A stretch of 64,000 bases of DNA from Martelella lutilitoris (GCF_005924265.1 NZ_VCLB01000005.1:1-64000), one strand, 5' to 3'. Positions 52,486 through 63,698 are shown, counted from the first letter of the stretch. Translations and numbers: made by a program. The notes: generated from the sequence alone by a model not told the origin.

Positions 52486-54621
52486 ATGATGATATTGCTT
52501 GCCGTGATTGTCTGCGGCCTGCTGTCGATCGTGTATGCCCTTTGGGCGACGCGCTCGGTAATGGTTGCCGATCAGGGAACCCCGCGTATGAAGGAAATCG
52601 CGGGCTTCATCCGGGAAGGGGCGCAGGCCTATCTGACGCGCCAGTATACAACGATTGCGATCGTCGGCGTCGTCGTCTTCGTTCTGGCCTGGCTGCTGCT
52701 CTCACTGAGTGCGGCGATCGGCTTTGTGATCGGTGCGGTGCTTTCCGGGGCTGCCGGCTTCATCGGCATGCATGTCTCTGTGCGCGCCAATGTCCGCACC
52801 GCGCAGGCCGCATCCTACAGTCTGCCGGCCGGTCTCGACATCGCGTTCAAGTCGGGGGCAATCACGGGCATGCTGGTCGCCGGTCTCGCGCTGCTCGGTG
52901 TATCGGTTTACTACTATGTCCTGACCGTTGTGCTGGGCCATGCCCCGGCAGACCGCGAAGTGATCGACGCGCTGGTCGCGCTCGGCTTCGGCGCCTCGCT
53001 GATCTCGGTCTTCGCCCGTCTCGGCGGCGGCATCTTCACCAAGGGCGCTGATGTCGGCGGCGACCTTGTCGGCAAGGTGGAAGCGGGAATCCCGGAAGAC
53101 GATCCGCGCAACCCGGCGACGATCGCCGACAATGTCGGCGACAATGTCGGCGACTGCGCCGGCATGGCGGCCGACCTCTTCGAGACCTATGCCGTCTCGG
53201 TCGTGGCCACCATGGTGCTCGGCGCCATCTTCTTCGGCGGAAGCGCCATTCTCGGCGATGTCATGTTGCTGCCGCTCGCCATCTGCGCGGTCTGCATCCT
53301 GACCTCGATCGTCGGCACCTTCTTCGTCAAGCTCGGCGCCAACGGCTCGATCATGGGCGCTCTTTATCGCGGCCTGATCGTCACCGGTCTTCTGTCGATC
53401 GTCGGCCTCGGGATCGCCACCTGGCTCACCGTCGGTTTCGGTTCGCTCGGCGAGGTTGCCGGACGCAACATCACCGGCTGGGCCCTGTTCATCTGCGGCA
53501 TTGTCGGCCTGATCGTCACCGCGTTGATCGTCGTCATCACCGAGTATTATACCGGTACCGGCAAGCGTCCGGTGGTCTCGATTGCCCAGGCATCGGTCTC
53601 GGGCCACGGCACCAATGTCATCCAGGGTCTGGCCGTCTCGCTTGAAGCGACGGCGCTGCCGGCGATCGTGATCTGCGGCGGCATTATCTCCACTTACCAG
53701 CTTGCCGGCCTGTTCGGCACGGGCATCGCGGTCACCGCCATGCTCGGCATTGCCGGCATGATCGTGGCGCTCGACGCTTTCGGCCCGGTCACCGACAATG
53801 CCGGCGGCATTGCCGAAATGGCCGGCCTCGATCCGGATGTGCGCAAATCGACCGACGCGCTCGATGCCGTCGGCAACACCACCAAGGCCGTCACGAAGGG
53901 CTATGCCATCGGTTCGGCCGGTCTCGGCGCGCTGGTTCTGTTCGCCGCCTATTCGAACGACCTCGCCTATTTTGCAGCGAACGGAGATACCTATCCCTTC
54001 TACGCGAACATGGGCGATATCTCGTTCTCGCTGTCGAACCCTTATGTGGTGGCCGGCCTGATCTTCGGCGGACTGATTCCCTATCTCTTCGGCGGCATCG
54101 CGATGACGGCCGTTGGCCGCGCGGCCAGTGCCGTGGTTGCCGAAGTGCGCCGGCAGTTCAAGGAAAAGCCCGGCATCATGGGCGGAACGGAAAAACCGGA
54201 TTACGGTCGTGCCGTCGACATGCTGACCAAGGCCGCGATCCGCGAGATGATCATCCCCTCGCTGCTGCCGGTGCTGGCGCCGCTCGTCGTGTTCTTCGGC
54301 GTCTGGGCCCTCTCCGGTTCCAAGGCTTCCGCCTTCGCGGCGCTGGGCGCCTCGCTTCTCGGCGTGATCGTCAACGGCCTCTTCGTCGCCATCTCGATGA
54401 CCTCGGGTGGTGGTGCCTGGGACAACGCCAAGAAGAGCTTCGAGGATGGTTTCGTCGATGCCGACGGGACGACCCACGAAAAGGGCTCGGACGCCCACAA
54501 GGCCTCCGTCACCGGTGATACGGTTGGCGATCCCTACAAGGATACGGCCGGCCCTGCCGTAAACCCGGCGATCAAGATCACCAATATCGTCGCGCTTCTG
54601 CTTCTGGCGGTTCTCGCCTGA
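52486..54621 (+). CDS. hppA: K+-independent membrane-bound proton-pumping pyrophosphatase
   Basis: 711 residues with about 16 membrane helices. The substrate motif [19 protein letters not shown] and [19 protein letters not shown] are hallmarks. GNTTKA with Lys467 at the position that distinguishes K+-independent (Lys) from K+-dependent (Ala) enzymes indicates K+-independent H+ pumping. It couples hydrolysis of cytoplasmic PPi to H+ export. The start is MMILL at 52486/52489 with aaagcgagaa upstream. Confidence 0.95.
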   Translation: MMILLAVIVCGLLSIVYALWATRSVMVADQGTPRMKEIAGFIREGAQAYLTRQYTTIAIVGVVVFVLAWLLLSLSAAIGFVIGAVLSGAAGFIGMHVSVRANVRTAQAASYSLPAGLDIAFKSGAITGMLVAGLALLGVSVYYYVLTVVLGHAPADREVIDALVALGFGASLISVFARLGGGIFTKGADVGGDLVGKVEAGIPEDDPRNPATIADNVGDNVGDCAGMAADLFETYAVSVVATMVLGAIFFGGSAILGDVMLLPLAICAVCILTSIVGTFFVKLGANGSIMGALYRGLIVTGLLSIVGLGIATWLTVGFGSLGEVAGRNITGWALFICGIVGLIVTALIVVITEYYTGTGKRPVVSIAQASVSGHGTNVIQGLAVSLEATALPAIVICGGIISTYQLAGLFGTGIAVTAMLGIAGMIVALDAFGPVTDNAGGIAEMAGLDPDVRKSTDALDAVGNTTKAVTKGYAIGSAGLGALVLFAAYSNDLAYFAANGDTYPFYANMGDISFSLSNPYVVAGLIFGGLIPYLFGGIAMTAVGRAASAVVAEVRRQFKEKPGIMGGTEKPDYGRAVDMLTKAAIREMIIPSLLPVLAPLVVFFGVWALSGSKASAFAALGASLLGVIVNGLFVAISMTSGGGAWDNAKKSFEDGFVDADGTTHEKGSDAHKASVTGDTVGDPYKDTAGPAVNPAIKITNIVALLLLAVLA

Positions 54622-54634
54622 GCAAACGCCTTTA

Positions 54635-54657
54635 CCCGGCGGAGCCGCTCCGCCGGG
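54635..54657 (+). terminator. hairpin after hppA
   Basis: cccggcgga/tccgccggg-type arms with a short loop (54635-54657), 14 bp after the hppA stop and followed by an A-rich tract. It probably acts with the next hairpin. Confidence 0.6.
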
Positions 54658-54666
54658 GCAAAAATA

Positions 54667-54697
54667 AAGACCCCGCCTGTTTTGCAGGCGGGGTCTT
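54667..54697. terminator. bidirectional terminator between hppA and bamE
   Basis: Perfect 13-bp arms (aagaccccgcctg / caggcggggtctt) with a 5-base loop lie between the convergent hppA and bamE genes, so one structure can serve both. Confidence 0.75.
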
Positions 54698-54723
54698 CAT
54701 CGTTTGTACGTTCAAGCCGGGTC

Positions 54724-55236
54724 CTACTGGATGGCGCCGTTGGTGCCGAAGAAGTCGCGGGCGGCGCTGCTGCCGGTGCCCTGCAGGATCTGCTGGATGA
54801 AGGTGATGTCCTTGCCGCCGGTTGGCGTGGTCTCGGAGACCATGTCCACGACCTTTCCGTCTTCAAGCGTATAGCGGGCGATCTTGTCGACGCGGCCATT
54901 GCCGTTGAAGTAGATCGCCAGAATTTCCTGATCGACGAGACGCGGCTTCTGGAATTCGAAACGGCGCTCCTTGCGCTGCGAAATGTAGAAGAGGACCTCG
55001 TTGTCGAAGGTCGCTGTTGTTGACGGCTGGCCCAGCGTCAGGACGACCTGTTCGCGACTTGAGCCTTCCTTGACGAGCTGAAGCCGCTCTTCGTCGACGA
55101 CATAGCCCTGGTAGAAGACGTCCTTGGTGCCGATCACGTCAGAGGTCGAGCAACCTGCGGTAAAGAGCGCGACGGCAAAGAGCGCGCCCGCGGCAGCCGG
55201 ACGAACCGGTCGGAAATCAAAATAGTCTCGGCGCAT
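54724..55236 (-). CDS. bamE: outer membrane protein assembly factor BamE (OmlA)
   Basis: 170 residues. A lipoprotein signal with lipobox FTAGCS (Cys near residue 30) precedes the SmpA/OmlA domain: GYVVDEERLQLVKEGSSREQ, VLTLGQPSTTATFDNEVLFY. It is an outer-membrane lipoprotein stabilising the BamA machinery. MRRDYF at 55236 is preferred over a longer frame. It converges on hppA, as in other Hyphomicrobiales. Confidence 0.88.
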   Translation of the reverse strand: MRRDYFDFRPVRPAAAGALFAVALFTAGCSTSDVIGTKDVFYQGYVVDEERLQLVKEGSSREQVVLTLGQPSTTATFDNEVLFYISQRKERRFEFQKPRLVDQEILAIYFNGNGRVDKIARYTLEDGKVVDMVSETTPTGGKDITFIQQILQGTGSSAARDFFGTNGAIQ

Positions 55237-55541
55237 CTTCAAGCGTCCACTCCCTGGCAAAACTTCTTATCAAGCCGGCGGGGCTTTCCGGCCGGCCGCC
55301 CTGTTTCATGGTGCAAGCCACACCTTCGATGAAGGTTGGCTCTGGCCGCGATTCCCGGTTGCGGGCAGCGAGCGCGCAAACTACCATTGACCATGGTTCT
55401 GTTTGAGCGCACAGACCGCCTGTTGCCGGATGAACCCGAAGCCTCGCGTTTTCCAACTCAAATGGATAAACCAGCTTGTGCCGGGATGCAATTGTGCGGG
55501 CGGTTCGTGACCAGTCGTCACAGCCAAGTGAAGAGAGTAGG
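55237..55541. other. divergent promoter region bamE / cytochrome chaperone
   Basis: About 305 bp between divergent core genes. It contains no supported gene or clear operator; it presumably carries both promoters. Confidence 0.4.
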
Positions 55542-56096
55542 ATGATCCTGAGGATTTTCGGCAAGAGCCGCTCCAATCGCCTGATCGTGCAGCGCCAATA
55601 TGGCGTGATCACGGCAACGGCGCGACAACCCTGTTTCTATACGGATTACGGCGTTCCCGATACGGTGATGGGCCGTTTCGAGATGCTCTCCGTGGTGATG
55701 ATCCTGTTCTTGCGGCGCACCTCGAAATCATCTGAGAGCGGAAAGCAGATGGCCCAGGAGGTCGTCGACGCCTTTTTTATGGATATCGACTATTCGATTC
55801 GCGAGCTGGGGGTCGGCGACAATTCGGTGCCCAAGCGGATGAAGAAGCTCGCCGGCATGTTTTACGGGCGCCTCGAACGCTATGTGCGCTGCCTGCAGGA
55901 TCGCGACCTTGAGCAGCTTGCCATCGCGCTCGCCCAGAATATCCACTCTGTCGAGGCCGACCCCGCCGATATGGCGGAGCTTGCGCGCTGGATGCTGGCG
56001 AATGCCGATCATCTCGACAGGATCGATGAAATTGTCGTGGAAACGGGGATGGTCAGCTTCCTCGTGCCCGAAAGCATGGAGACGGGACGTGTCTGA
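55542..56096 (+). CDS. ubiquinol-cytochrome c chaperone (Cbp3-like)
   Basis: 184 residues: FYTDYGVPDTVMGRFEMLSV, VVDAFFMDIDYSIRELGVGD and KRMKKLAGMFYGRLERY are typical of the ubiquinol_cyt_C_chap domain. It helps assemble cytochrome bc1. The gene starts at 55542 after gagagtagg, and its end overlaps the DUF177 gene by 8 bp. Confidence 0.88.
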   Translation: MILRIFGKSRSNRLIVQRQYGVITATARQPCFYTDYGVPDTVMGRFEMLSVVMILFLRRTSKSSESGKQMAQEVVDAFFMDIDYSIRELGVGDNSVPKRMKKLAGMFYGRLERYVRCLQDRDLEQLAIALAQNIHSVEADPADMAELARWMLANADHLDRIDEIVVETGMVSFLVPESMETGRV

Positions 56097-56673
56097 GAAG
56101 AATGCGAACGAGAAGCCCCTGCCGTTCTCGCGCCCCTTTGCGGTGGCGCGGGCGGCTGCGGTGCCGTTCGAAATGCGCCTTGAGGCGAAGGGTGACGAGC
56201 TTGAGCGTCTGGCCGGTTTCCTTGACGTCGACGCCGTGACCGCGCTTGCGGCCGATCTGAGGATAACGCCCTTCCGGCGCGAGGGCGTGCGGGTGCGGGG
56301 CGACGTGAAGGCCCATATCGTGCAGTCCTGCGTGGTGACGCTGGAGCCGATCGAGACGGATCTGTCTGCACCGGTGGACGCGACCTATCTACCCGAGCAG
56401 TCCCGGCAGTTCAGGCGCAAGGTCAATGAGGAGGGCGAGCTTCTGGTCGACCCGGAAGGACCTGATGATCCGGAGCCTTTTTCCGGCAGCGAGATCGACA
56501 TCGCCGCTGTCGTCATCGAGGCGATCGGGCTTGCTATCGATCCCTATCCGCGCAAGCCCGATGCGGAACTGCCGCCGGACGTCAGCGATGAGGGCGATGA
56601 GGGGGAGGCGACGGCAGAAAAGGAATCGCCTTTCGCCGCGCTGAAGGACTGGAAGGGCGGAGGAGAAGAGTAG
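56089..56673 (+). CDS. DUF177 (YceD-like) protein
   Basis: 194 residues, GTG start at 56089 overlapping the chaperone. The acidic C-terminal half has [20 protein letters not shown] and [24 protein letters not shown]. YceD/DUF177 family members are linked to 23S rRNA accumulation and often precede rpmF-plsX; here the next gene is plsX. Confidence 0.85.
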   Translation: MSEKNANEKPLPFSRPFAVARAAAVPFEMRLEAKGDELERLAGFLDVDAVTALAADLRITPFRREGVRVRGDVKAHIVQSCVVTLEPIETDLSAPVDATYLPEQSRQFRRKVNEEGELLVDPEGPDDPEPFSGSEIDIAAVVIEAIGLAIDPYPRKPDAELPPDVSDEGDEGEATAEKESPFAALKDWKGGGEE

Positions 56674-56842
56674 GCGACGGAGAGGAGAGCCCTTCCGGGC
56701 CGGCCTTTGGCGCTGTCGGGCGGGGCTTTCCGGCAAAACGCATGTTAATTGCTGTTTTTGCCTCGCGGCAGTTGTCTCCCGCAGCAAAAACGGTATTTTG
56801 GCCCGGCTTCTCCGGATGCGTGCAAACAGGGATCTCGAACGT

Positions 56843-57889
56843 TTGATTAGAATTTCCATTGATGCCATGGGGGGAGATGTCGGACCGGAAGTCGCCATCG
56901 CAGGCGCCGCTGAGGCTCTGACGCGTCACCCCGACATCAGCTATATTATCTACGGTCGGCAGTCCGTCATCGAACCGCTTCTTGCCTCCTATCCCAAACT
57001 CAAGGATCAGGCGCGCGTGGTCGATTGCGAGGTCGCCGTCGGCATGGACGAAAAGCCGAGCCAGGCCTTGCGGCGCGGACGCAATGTTTCCAGCATGTGG
57101 CGGGCGATCGAAGCGGTGAAGGAAGACCACTCCGACGCCGCCGTTTCGGCCGGCAACACCGGCGCGCTGATGGCCATGGCCATGTTCTGCCTGAAGACCA
57201 TGCCCGATATCGACCGCCCGGCGATCGCCGGCATCTGGCCGACCTTGAAGGGCGAAAGCATCGTTCTCGACATCGGCGCCACGATCGGCGCGGACGCCAA
57301 GCAACTCCTTGATTTCGCCTTGATGGGCGGAGCGATGGCGCGCGCGCTGTTCGAGCTGAAGAAGCCGACCGTCGGTCTTCTCAATGTCGGCGTCGAGGAA
57401 GTGAAGGGCGTCGAACAGGTCAAGGAAGCTGGAAAGCTTCTCCGCGAGGCCGATATCGACAATCTCGATTATGCCGGCTTCGTCGAGGGCGACGATCTCG
57501 GCCGGGGCACGGTGGATGTCTTCGTTGTCGAGGGCTTTACCGGCAATATCGCGCTGAAGACGGCGGAGGGCACAGCCCGCCAGATCGCCGAATATCTGCG
57601 TTCGGCCATGTCGCGCACGCTGATGTCGCGCATCGGCTATCTCTTTGCCCGCGGCGCCTTCCGCATGCTGCGCGAGAAGCTTGATCCGCGCAAGGTCAAT
57701 GGCGGCGTGTTTCTCGGTCTGAACGGCATCGTGATCAAGAGCCACGGCAGCACGGACGCCGAAGGTTATGCCTCGGCGATCGAGGTGGCCTATGACATGG
57801 TGCATAACGGGCTGCAGGCCAAGATCCAGCATGATCTGAGCGAGTATCACGCGCGCAATGAATCACCCATGGGGCCGGAAGCGGCCTGA
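56843..57889 (+). CDS. plsX: phosphate acyltransferase PlsX
   Basis: 348 residues: [20 protein letters not shown] at the start and [17 protein letters not shown] are hallmarks. It converts acyl-ACP to acyl-phosphate for phospholipid synthesis. TTG at 56843 is favoured because an aggga lies 9-10 bases upstream and the family usually opens with (M)IRISID; the open frame reaches back to 56798. Confidence 0.92.
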   Translation: MIRISIDAMGGDVGPEVAIAGAAEALTRHPDISYIIYGRQSVIEPLLASYPKLKDQARVVDCEVAVGMDEKPSQALRRGRNVSSMWRAIEAVKEDHSDAAVSAGNTGALMAMAMFCLKTMPDIDRPAIAGIWPTLKGESIVLDIGATIGADAKQLLDFALMGGAMARALFELKKPTVGLLNVGVEEVKGVEQVKEAGKLLREADIDNLDYAGFVEGDDLGRGTVDVFVVEGFTGNIALKTAEGTARQIAEYLRSAMSRTLMSRIGYLFARGAFRMLREKLDPRKVNGGVFLGLNGIVIKSHGSTDAEGYASAIEVAYDMVHNGLQAKIQHDLSEYHARNESPMGPEAA

Positions 57890-57946
57890 AGCGACAGTGC
57901 GCAAACGGCTTACCGGCCGCAATGTCTGCCAACAAGGAATAACAAT

Positions 57947-58915
57947 ATGATGCGATCTGTCGTTTGTGGTTTCGGTGCGGCGCTGCCAGAGCGCGCGGTC
58001 ACCAATGACGAACTGCGGCAGCTTGTGGACACGACCGACAGCTGGATCCAGCAGCGCACCGGCATTCGCCAGCGCTATATCGCCGGCCCCGAGGAGACCA
58101 CGGCATCGCTCGGCGAGAAGGCCGCGCGCGCGGCGCTCGACAATGCGGGCCTCGCGCCCGCCGATATCGATCTGATCGTGGTGGCGACGTCGACCCCCGA
58201 CAACACCTTTCCGGCAACGGCCGTGAACATCCAGAACCGGCTCGGCATGGAGCACGGCTTTGCCTTCGATATGCAGGCGGTTTGTTCCGGCTTCGTCTAT
58301 GCGTTGACGACGGCCGACAATTTCATCCGCGCCGGGCGCGCGCGCCGCGTTCTGGTGATCGGCGCGGAGACGTTTTCGCGGCTTCTCGACTGGACCGACC
58401 GGACGACCTGCGTGTTGTTCGGCGACGGCGCCGGCGCGCTCGTGCTGGAGGCAAAGGAAGAGAGCGAGGCGGAAAATCGCGGGATCATTGCCGCCAGCCT
58501 GCGCTCCGACGGCTCCCATTGCCAGAAACTCTATGTCGATGGCGGCGTTTCCACTACAGGCGACATCGGCCATCTGCGCATGGAGGGCCGCGAGGTCTTC
58601 AAACATGCCGTCGGGATGATCACCGATGTGATCGAGTCGGCCTTCGCCGAAGCGAAAATCGACATCGACCAACTCGATTGGCTGGTACCGCACCAGGCGA
58701 ACCGACGGATCATCGAAGGCTCGGCAAAGAAGCTCGGCATTCCGATGGACAAGGTTGTCGTGACCGTGGATCAGCACGCCAATACATCGGCGGCCTCCAT
58801 TCCGCTGGCGCTCGCAACGGCTGCAGGCGATGGCCGGATCAAACGCGGCGATATGGTGATGCTGGAGGCGATGGGCGGCGGATTTACCTGGGGAGCGGTG
58901 CTTTTGCGCTGGTAA
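57947..58915 (+). CDS. fabH: 3-oxoacyl-ACP synthase III
   Basis: 322 residues. The active-site Cys113 is in [12 protein letters not shown], His in [12 protein letters not shown] and Asn in [15 protein letters not shown]. It initiates fatty-acid synthesis from acetyl-CoA and malonyl-ACP. Usual plsX-fabH-ihfA order. Confidence 0.95.
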   Translation: MMRSVVCGFGAALPERAVTNDELRQLVDTTDSWIQQRTGIRQRYIAGPEETTASLGEKAARAALDNAGLAPADIDLIVVATSTPDNTFPATAVNIQNRLGMEHGFAFDMQAVCSGFVYALTTADNFIRAGRARRVLVIGAETFSRLLDWTDRTTCVLFGDGAGALVLEAKEESEAENRGIIAASLRSDGSHCQKLYVDGGVSTTGDIGHLRMEGREVFKHAVGMITDVIESAFAEAKIDIDQLDWLVPHQANRRIIEGSAKKLGIPMDKVVVTVDQHANTSAASIPLALATAAGDGRIKRGDMVMLEAMGGGFTWGAVLLRW

Positions 58916-59018
58916 TGCGCTTCGCGCAACGAAATCAGTCCTTTCATGCGCTTGACCGCCCTGCCGCACAGCAATAGTGTCTTGGCCAAGGGGAAATTAA
59001 GAAAACTGGGATGCGGCA

Positions 59019-59363
59019 ATGCCTGGCAAAACTGTGACGCGTGCGGATCTGGCCGAGTCGGTGTTCCGCAAGGTGGGACTTTCCCGTACGGAATCGGCCG
59101 AGCTGGTCGAGACCGTTATCGATGAAATCTGCGACGCGATCGTCAAGGGCGAGACGGTGAAGCTCTCTTCCTTCGCGACCTTTCAGGTGCGTGACAAGAA
59201 CGAGCGGATCGGCCGGAACCCGAAGACCGGCGAGGAAGTGCCGATCTCGCCGCGGCGGGTCATGACCTTCAAGGCGTCAAACGTGTTGAAGCAGAAGATC
59301 CTGAAGGCGCATCTCAACCGCAAGCACAAGGCCGAAAAGGCCGCGCAGAAATCGGCCTCCTGA
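59019..59363 (+). CDS. ihfA: integration host factor alpha subunit
   Basis: 114 residues: [46 protein letters not shown]-type arm ([14 protein letters not shown]). It pairs with IhfB to bend DNA. The basic C-terminal tail ([13 protein letters not shown]) is longer than in enterobacteria. Confidence 0.94.
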   Translation: MPGKTVTRADLAESVFRKVGLSRTESAELVETVIDEICDAIVKGETVKLSSFATFQVRDKNERIGRNPKTGEEVPISPRRVMTFKASNVLKQKILKAHLNRKHKAEKAAQKSAS

Positions 59364-59467
59364 GGCATTTGCCGGAACGGTCTTCTGCCCGGCTTGCTTT
59401 GCCGGCCTTATCGCGCTGAAATACAGGTCCGATTCGATCATTCTGGCAGGCGAGGACGGCTGAGCCC

Positions 59468-59992
59468 ATGGACAAGTCTCCCGAGGCATTTCGCACCATT
59501 TCCGAAGTCGCGGAAGAGCTGGAGTTGCCGCAGCACGTGCTGCGCTTCTGGGAAACGCGGTTCACACAGGTCAAGCCGATGAAGCGGGGCGGCGGTCGCC
59601 GCTACTATCGCCCCGAGGACATCGAGCTTCTGAAGGGGATCCGTCACCTCCTCTATGATCACGGCTATACCATCAAGGGCGTGCAGAAGCTGCTGAAGAG
59701 CAACGGCAACCGGTTTGTCACCGCGATCGGCAGCGGCGACGCCGAGCTTGTCGAGGCGCTGGCCGTGACGCCGGAGGCCCGGCAGAACGAGGATCAACCC
59801 TCGATCTTCGACGATGACCAGGTTGTCGGACGTCCGAAGAAAGCCGGCGGGACCGGCTTTTTCCGCCGCAAGAAGGATGAGGAGGGGGCTGTCGATCCCG
59901 CCTCTGGCCTGGCGCGCTCGGATGACGCGCTCCTGCAAGAAGTGCTCTACGACCTCCTGGAATGCAAGCGCCTGCTCGATCAGGTGCGCTGA
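59468..59992 (+). CDS. MerR-family regulator
   Basis: 174 residues. The HTH is [20 protein letters not shown], then [20 protein letters not shown]. The C-terminus is acidic/basic low-complexity without effector Cys. It always follows ihfA in Hyphomicrobiales; its target is not known. Confidence 0.9.
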   Translation: MDKSPEAFRTISEVAEELELPQHVLRFWETRFTQVKPMKRGGGRRYYRPEDIELLKGIRHLLYDHGYTIKGVQKLLKSNGNRFVTAIGSGDAELVEALAVTPEARQNEDQPSIFDDDQVVGRPKKAGGTGFFRRKKDEEGAVDPASGLARSDDALLQEVLYDLLECKRLLDQVR

Positions 59993-60021
59993 CGGTCTTC
60001 TCCTCGGCCTGCAGTACAGCA

Positions 60022-60043
60022 AAAGCCCCGGCAACGGGGCTTT
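60022..60043 (+). terminator. terminator after merR
   Basis: aaagccccg/cggggcttt arms with a 4-base loop, 30 bp after the stop, ending in TTT and followed by gtcatgt. Good intrinsic terminator. Confidence 0.78.
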
Positions 60044-60280
60044 GTCATGTCTGCGGCCGGGCCCCGCATCGGCGTTGATCCTCTTCAAATTCCTGTCTTC
60101 ACGGCTGCGCTATAGTGTCCGCCAGAGGGGGAATTGCGACTCCCGTATTGCCAAAGCCGTCCCATTCTGCTTCCACTTATGGTGGCAATTTCGTATCGTC
60201 TCAATACGAAGGCCGGTTTCGGGGGTGAGTTTGCGGATCGCGACGGCGGTGCCCGACACGATGCGCCATGATTTTGGAGA

Positions 60281-62836
60281 ATGATGATGGCGGAGAATGC
60301 AGCGGCCAATGACCTGGAAAGCCTGCCGGTCGAGGCGGTTCTGGAAAAGCTCGGCGTCGACCCCGAAAAGGGCCTGAGCGCGGCGGAGGCGCAAAAGCGG
60401 CTGGCGCAATATGGCCCCAACGCATTGCCCGAGGAAAAGACCAGCCTTTTCAAGAAGATTGCCCAGCACTTCGTCGGCCCGATCGCCTTCATGATCGAGG
60501 CCGCCGCGCTGGTGTCTTTGATCCTCGGGGATACGGGCGACTTCATCATCATCTTCGGCCTGCTGCTCTTCAACGCCGGCCTCGAATTCTACCAGGACAG
60601 CAAGGCGACAAGCGCGCTCGCGGCACTCAAGAACTCGCTCGCCCCGCAGGCAACGGCGCTGCGCGACGGCAAGTTTGCCGTCATTGATGCGGCAACGCTC
60701 GTGCCGGGCGACATCATCAAGATCCGATTGGGCGGCATCGTGCCCGCCGATGTTCGTCTGGTCTCCGGCGACTACGCCTCGATCGACCAGGCGGCGCTGA
60801 CGGGCGAATCGCTTCCGGTCAACAAGACGGTCGGCGATATCGCCTATTCGGGCAGCGTGGTGAAACAGGGCGAGATGGCGGCCGTCGTCACCGAAACGGG
60901 GTCGGAGACCTTCTTCGGTCGCACCGCCAAGCTTGTCGCCGGCGCCGGCGCCGTCAGCCAGGCGCAGAAGGCGATGTTCCAGATCGGCAATTTCCTGATC
61001 GTCGTGGCGGTCGTGCTGGCGCTGATCATGGTCGCCGTCCAGGTCTATGTCGACATCGTCAAGACCGACAACTGGGGTCTCGCCGATGCGCTCGGCATTC
61101 TGCAATTCGTGCTGGTGCTTTTGGTCGCCTCCATTCCCGTGGCGATGCCGGCGGTATTCTCCATCACCATGGCGCTTGGCGCGCTGGCGTTGTCGAAGGA
61201 GAAGGCGATCGTCTCGCGTCTGTCGTCGATCGACGAAATGGCCGGCGCCGATATTCTCTGCTCCGACAAGACCGGAACGCTGACGAAGAATATCCTGACG
61301 CTCGGCGATCCGATCCCGGTCGGCGGGGCAAAGGCCGAGGACATCGTGCTCGCCGGCGCGCTCGCCTCGCGCGCCGAGGACGGCGATGCGATCGACGGCG
61401 CGGTGATTGGCGCGCTTGCCGACAAGGCCGTGCTCAAGCAGTACACGATCGGCAAGTTCACGCCCTTCGATCCCGTGTCAAAGCGCACCGAGGCGACGAT
61501 CAACGGTCCCGACGGCAAGGCGTTCCTGACATCCAAGGGCGCGCCGCACGCGATCGTTCTCCTGGCCAATGCGGACAAGGCGGTTGCCGATGAGGTCGAC
61601 GCCCATGTCGCAGAACTCGGCGCCAAGGGCTATCGCGCGCTCGCCGTCGCCCGCTCCGATGACGGCGGCGCAAGCTGGACGCTGCTCGGCATCCTGCCGA
61701 TGTTCGATCCGCCGCGCGACGATTCGAAACAGACGATCGAGAATGTCCGCGCCAAGGGCGTCTCCGTGAAGATGATCACCGGCGACGACACCGCGATTGC
61801 CAAGGAGACGGCGCGCCAGCTCGGCCTTGGCACCAATATCCTGCCTGCCGCGGAGGTCTTTCCGAAGGACATGGACCCGGACAATGTGCCTGGTCCGATT
61901 GCCAACCGGATCCTGACGGCGGACGGCTTTGCCCGGGTGTTCCCCGAGCACAAATACGCGATCGTCAAGACCTTCCAGAAGAACGGCCATCTGGTGGCGA
62001 TGACCGGCGACGGCGTCAATGACGCGCCGGCGCTGAAACAGGCCGATTGCGGTATCGCCGTTTCCGGCGCGACGGATGCGGCGCGGGGCGCCGCCGCTTT
62101 GATCCTGACGGCGCCCGGCCTTTCCGTGATCCAGAATGCGATCGACGAGGCGCGACGCATCTTCGGCCGGATCACCAGCTACACGATCTATCGCGTGGCG
62201 CTGACCATGGACATCATGTTCCTGGTGGTGCTGTCGACCATCTTCCTCGGTTTCCAGCCGCTGACGCCGATCATGATCGTGCTGATGTCGCTCCTCGACG
62301 ATATCCCGATCATGACGGTGGCCTATGACAATACCAGCGTCTCCGAACAGCCGATCCGGTGGCGCATGCCGCACCTTCTTTCGGTCTCCGCCGTGCTCGG
62401 CTTTGCCTCCATCGTCCAGTCCTTCGGCCTGTTGCTGATGGGCATGGAAGTGCTGTCGGAACCGGGACGCTGGGCGGGACTTGGGCTGACCGACCAGTCC
62501 CACCTCCAGTCGATGATGTTCCTGCAACTTGTCGCCGGCGGTCATCTGCTGATGCTGGTCAGCCGCAAGGAAAACTGGTTCATGAAGAAACCCTATCCCG
62601 CGCCGCCTTTGCTCATCGCCATTTTCGCCACGCAGCTTGTCGCCGTGCTGATGTGCGGGTTCGGTATCATCGTGCCCGAGATCCCCTGGAGGCTGATCGG
62701 CTTCGTCTGGATTTACCTGATTGTCTGGCTGTTCATCATCGGGCTGGTCAGGATCGGGATCGACCATGTTCTGGAAAACCGCAGCGCCCGCAGAGCCATG
62801 TCGATCGATGTGGTCAATGAACGGCTCTTTCGTTAG
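60281..62836 (+). CDS. plasma-membrane-type (P3A) proton-exporting P-type ATPase
   Basis: 851 residues. An N-terminal cation-ATPase domain precedes LTGESLPV. The phosphorylation site is CSDKTGTLT with Asp329, then GDGVNDAPALKQADCGIAV. Lack of CPC rules out heavy-metal transport, and FDPVSKRTEA plus overall length resemble fungal/plant and archaeal H+-ATPases. ATG at 60281, 60284 or 60287 follows ttttggaga. It lies next to ppk2 and downstream of hppA in a block of membrane-energising genes. Confidence 0.88.
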   Translation: MMMAENAAANDLESLPVEAVLEKLGVDPEKGLSAAEAQKRLAQYGPNALPEEKTSLFKKIAQHFVGPIAFMIEAAALVSLILGDTGDFIIIFGLLLFNAGLEFYQDSKATSALAALKNSLAPQATALRDGKFAVIDAATLVPGDIIKIRLGGIVPADVRLVSGDYASIDQAALTGESLPVNKTVGDIAYSGSVVKQGEMAAVVTETGSETFFGRTAKLVAGAGAVSQAQKAMFQIGNFLIVVAVVLALIMVAVQVYVDIVKTDNWGLADALGILQFVLVLLVASIPVAMPAVFSITMALGALALSKEKAIVSRLSSIDEMAGADILCSDKTGTLTKNILTLGDPIPVGGAKAEDIVLAGALASRAEDGDAIDGAVIGALADKAVLKQYTIGKFTPFDPVSKRTEATINGPDGKAFLTSKGAPHAIVLLANADKAVADEVDAHVAELGAKGYRALAVARSDDGGASWTLLGILPMFDPPRDDSKQTIENVRAKGVSVKMITGDDTAIAKETARQLGLGTNILPAAEVFPKDMDPDNVPGPIANRILTADGFARVFPEHKYAIVKTFQKNGHLVAMTGDGVNDAPALKQADCGIAVSGATDAARGAAALILTAPGLSVIQNAIDEARRIFGRITSYTIYRVALTMDIMFLVVLSTIFLGFQPLTPIMIVLMSLLDDIPIMTVAYDNTSVSEQPIRWRMPHLLSVSAVLGFASIVQSFGLLLMGMEVLSEPGRWAGLGLTDQSHLQSMMFLQLVAGGHLLMLVSRKENWFMKKPYPAPPLLIAIFATQLVAVLMCGFGIIVPEIPWRLIGFVWIYLIVWLFIIGLVRIGIDHVLENRSARRAMSIDVVNERLFR

Positions 62837-62864
62837 ACTTGGCCGGTAAAAGGGAGGCCTGCCG

Positions 62865-63698
62865 ATGGATTTTCGCGAAAAACTGAGGATCGAGCCCGCA
62901 AGCGCGGTTCGGCTTGCCGATATCGACCCGTCCTTTCACGGCAGCATCAAGGACAAGGAAGAGGGCAAGGCGGAGCTTGACGCTGTTCTCGACGAGATCA
63001 CGCCGCTGCAGGAAAAGCTCTATGCCGAAAAGAAACACGCGCTTCTTGTCGTGCTGCAGGGCATCGATGCCGCGGGCAAGGACGGCGTTTGCTGGCATGT
63101 GATCCGGGCGATGAACCCGCAGGGCACCTATGTGGCGAGCTTCAAACAGCCGACCGAAACGGAAAAGGCCCATGATTTCCTCTGGCGCGTGCATCAGCGC
63201 ACGCCGGCGCTGGGCCAGGTCGCCGTCTTCAACCGTTCGCATTACGAAGATGTCCTCGTTGCCCGCGTTCACAATCTGGTGCCTGAAAGCGTGTGGTCGA
63301 AGCGATACCGGCAGATCAACCATTTCGAGGAGTTCCTCTCCGAAAACGGCGTCAGCATCGTCAAGTTCTTCCTCTATATCTCCAAGGACGAGCAGCTTGA
63401 TCGCTTCGAGAAGCGGCTGGAGGACAAGGAGCGCCAGTGGAAGATTTCCGGCTCGGACTATTCCGAGCGGGAGCGCTGGGACGACTATATCGCGGCCTAT
63501 GAGGACATGCTGTCGAAATGCTCAACCGAGCATGCGCCCTGGTATGTGCTGCCGGCCAACCGGAAGTGGTTCCGCAACCTGGCGGCGGCGAAGATCATCC
63601 ACCAGACCCTTCTCGACATGCGGATCGAAACGCCCCAGCCGACGGTGGATCTGGCCGAGATCTATCGCAAATATCACCATGCCGTGCGCAGCGGCTAA
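62865..63698 (+). CDS. ppk2: polyphosphate kinase 2 family protein
   Basis: 277 residues. Walker A is LQGIDAAGKDG and Walker B VFNRSHYEDVL; the lid YRQINHFEEFL and KFFLYISKDEQLDRF are typical of PPK2. It would transfer phosphate between polyphosphate and nucleotides; the single PPK2 domain suggests an ADP- or AMP-phosphorylating class that cannot be set by eye. It starts 28 bp after the ATPase. Confidence 0.9.
   Translation: MDFREKLRIEPASAVRLADIDPSFHGSIKDKEEGKAELDAVLDEITPLQEKLYAEKKHALLVVLQGIDAAGKDGVCWHVIRAMNPQGTYVASFKQPTETEKAHDFLWRVHQRTPALGQVAVFNRSHYEDVLVARVHNLVPESVWSKRYRQINHFEEFLSENGVSIVKFFLYISKDEQLDRFEKRLEDKERQWKISGSDYSERERWDDYIAAYEDMLSKCSTEHAPWYVLPANRKWFRNLAAAKIIHQTLLDMRIETPQPTVDLAEIYRKYHHAVRSG

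Noticed and set aside
52702-54498. 598-codon minus-strand open frame
   Set aside because: It is a shadow of hppA with charged, repetitive translation.
59993-60280. possible tRNA gene after merR, as found in some relatives
   Set aside because: No cloverleaf or conserved T-arm could be found; only a terminator hairpin is present.
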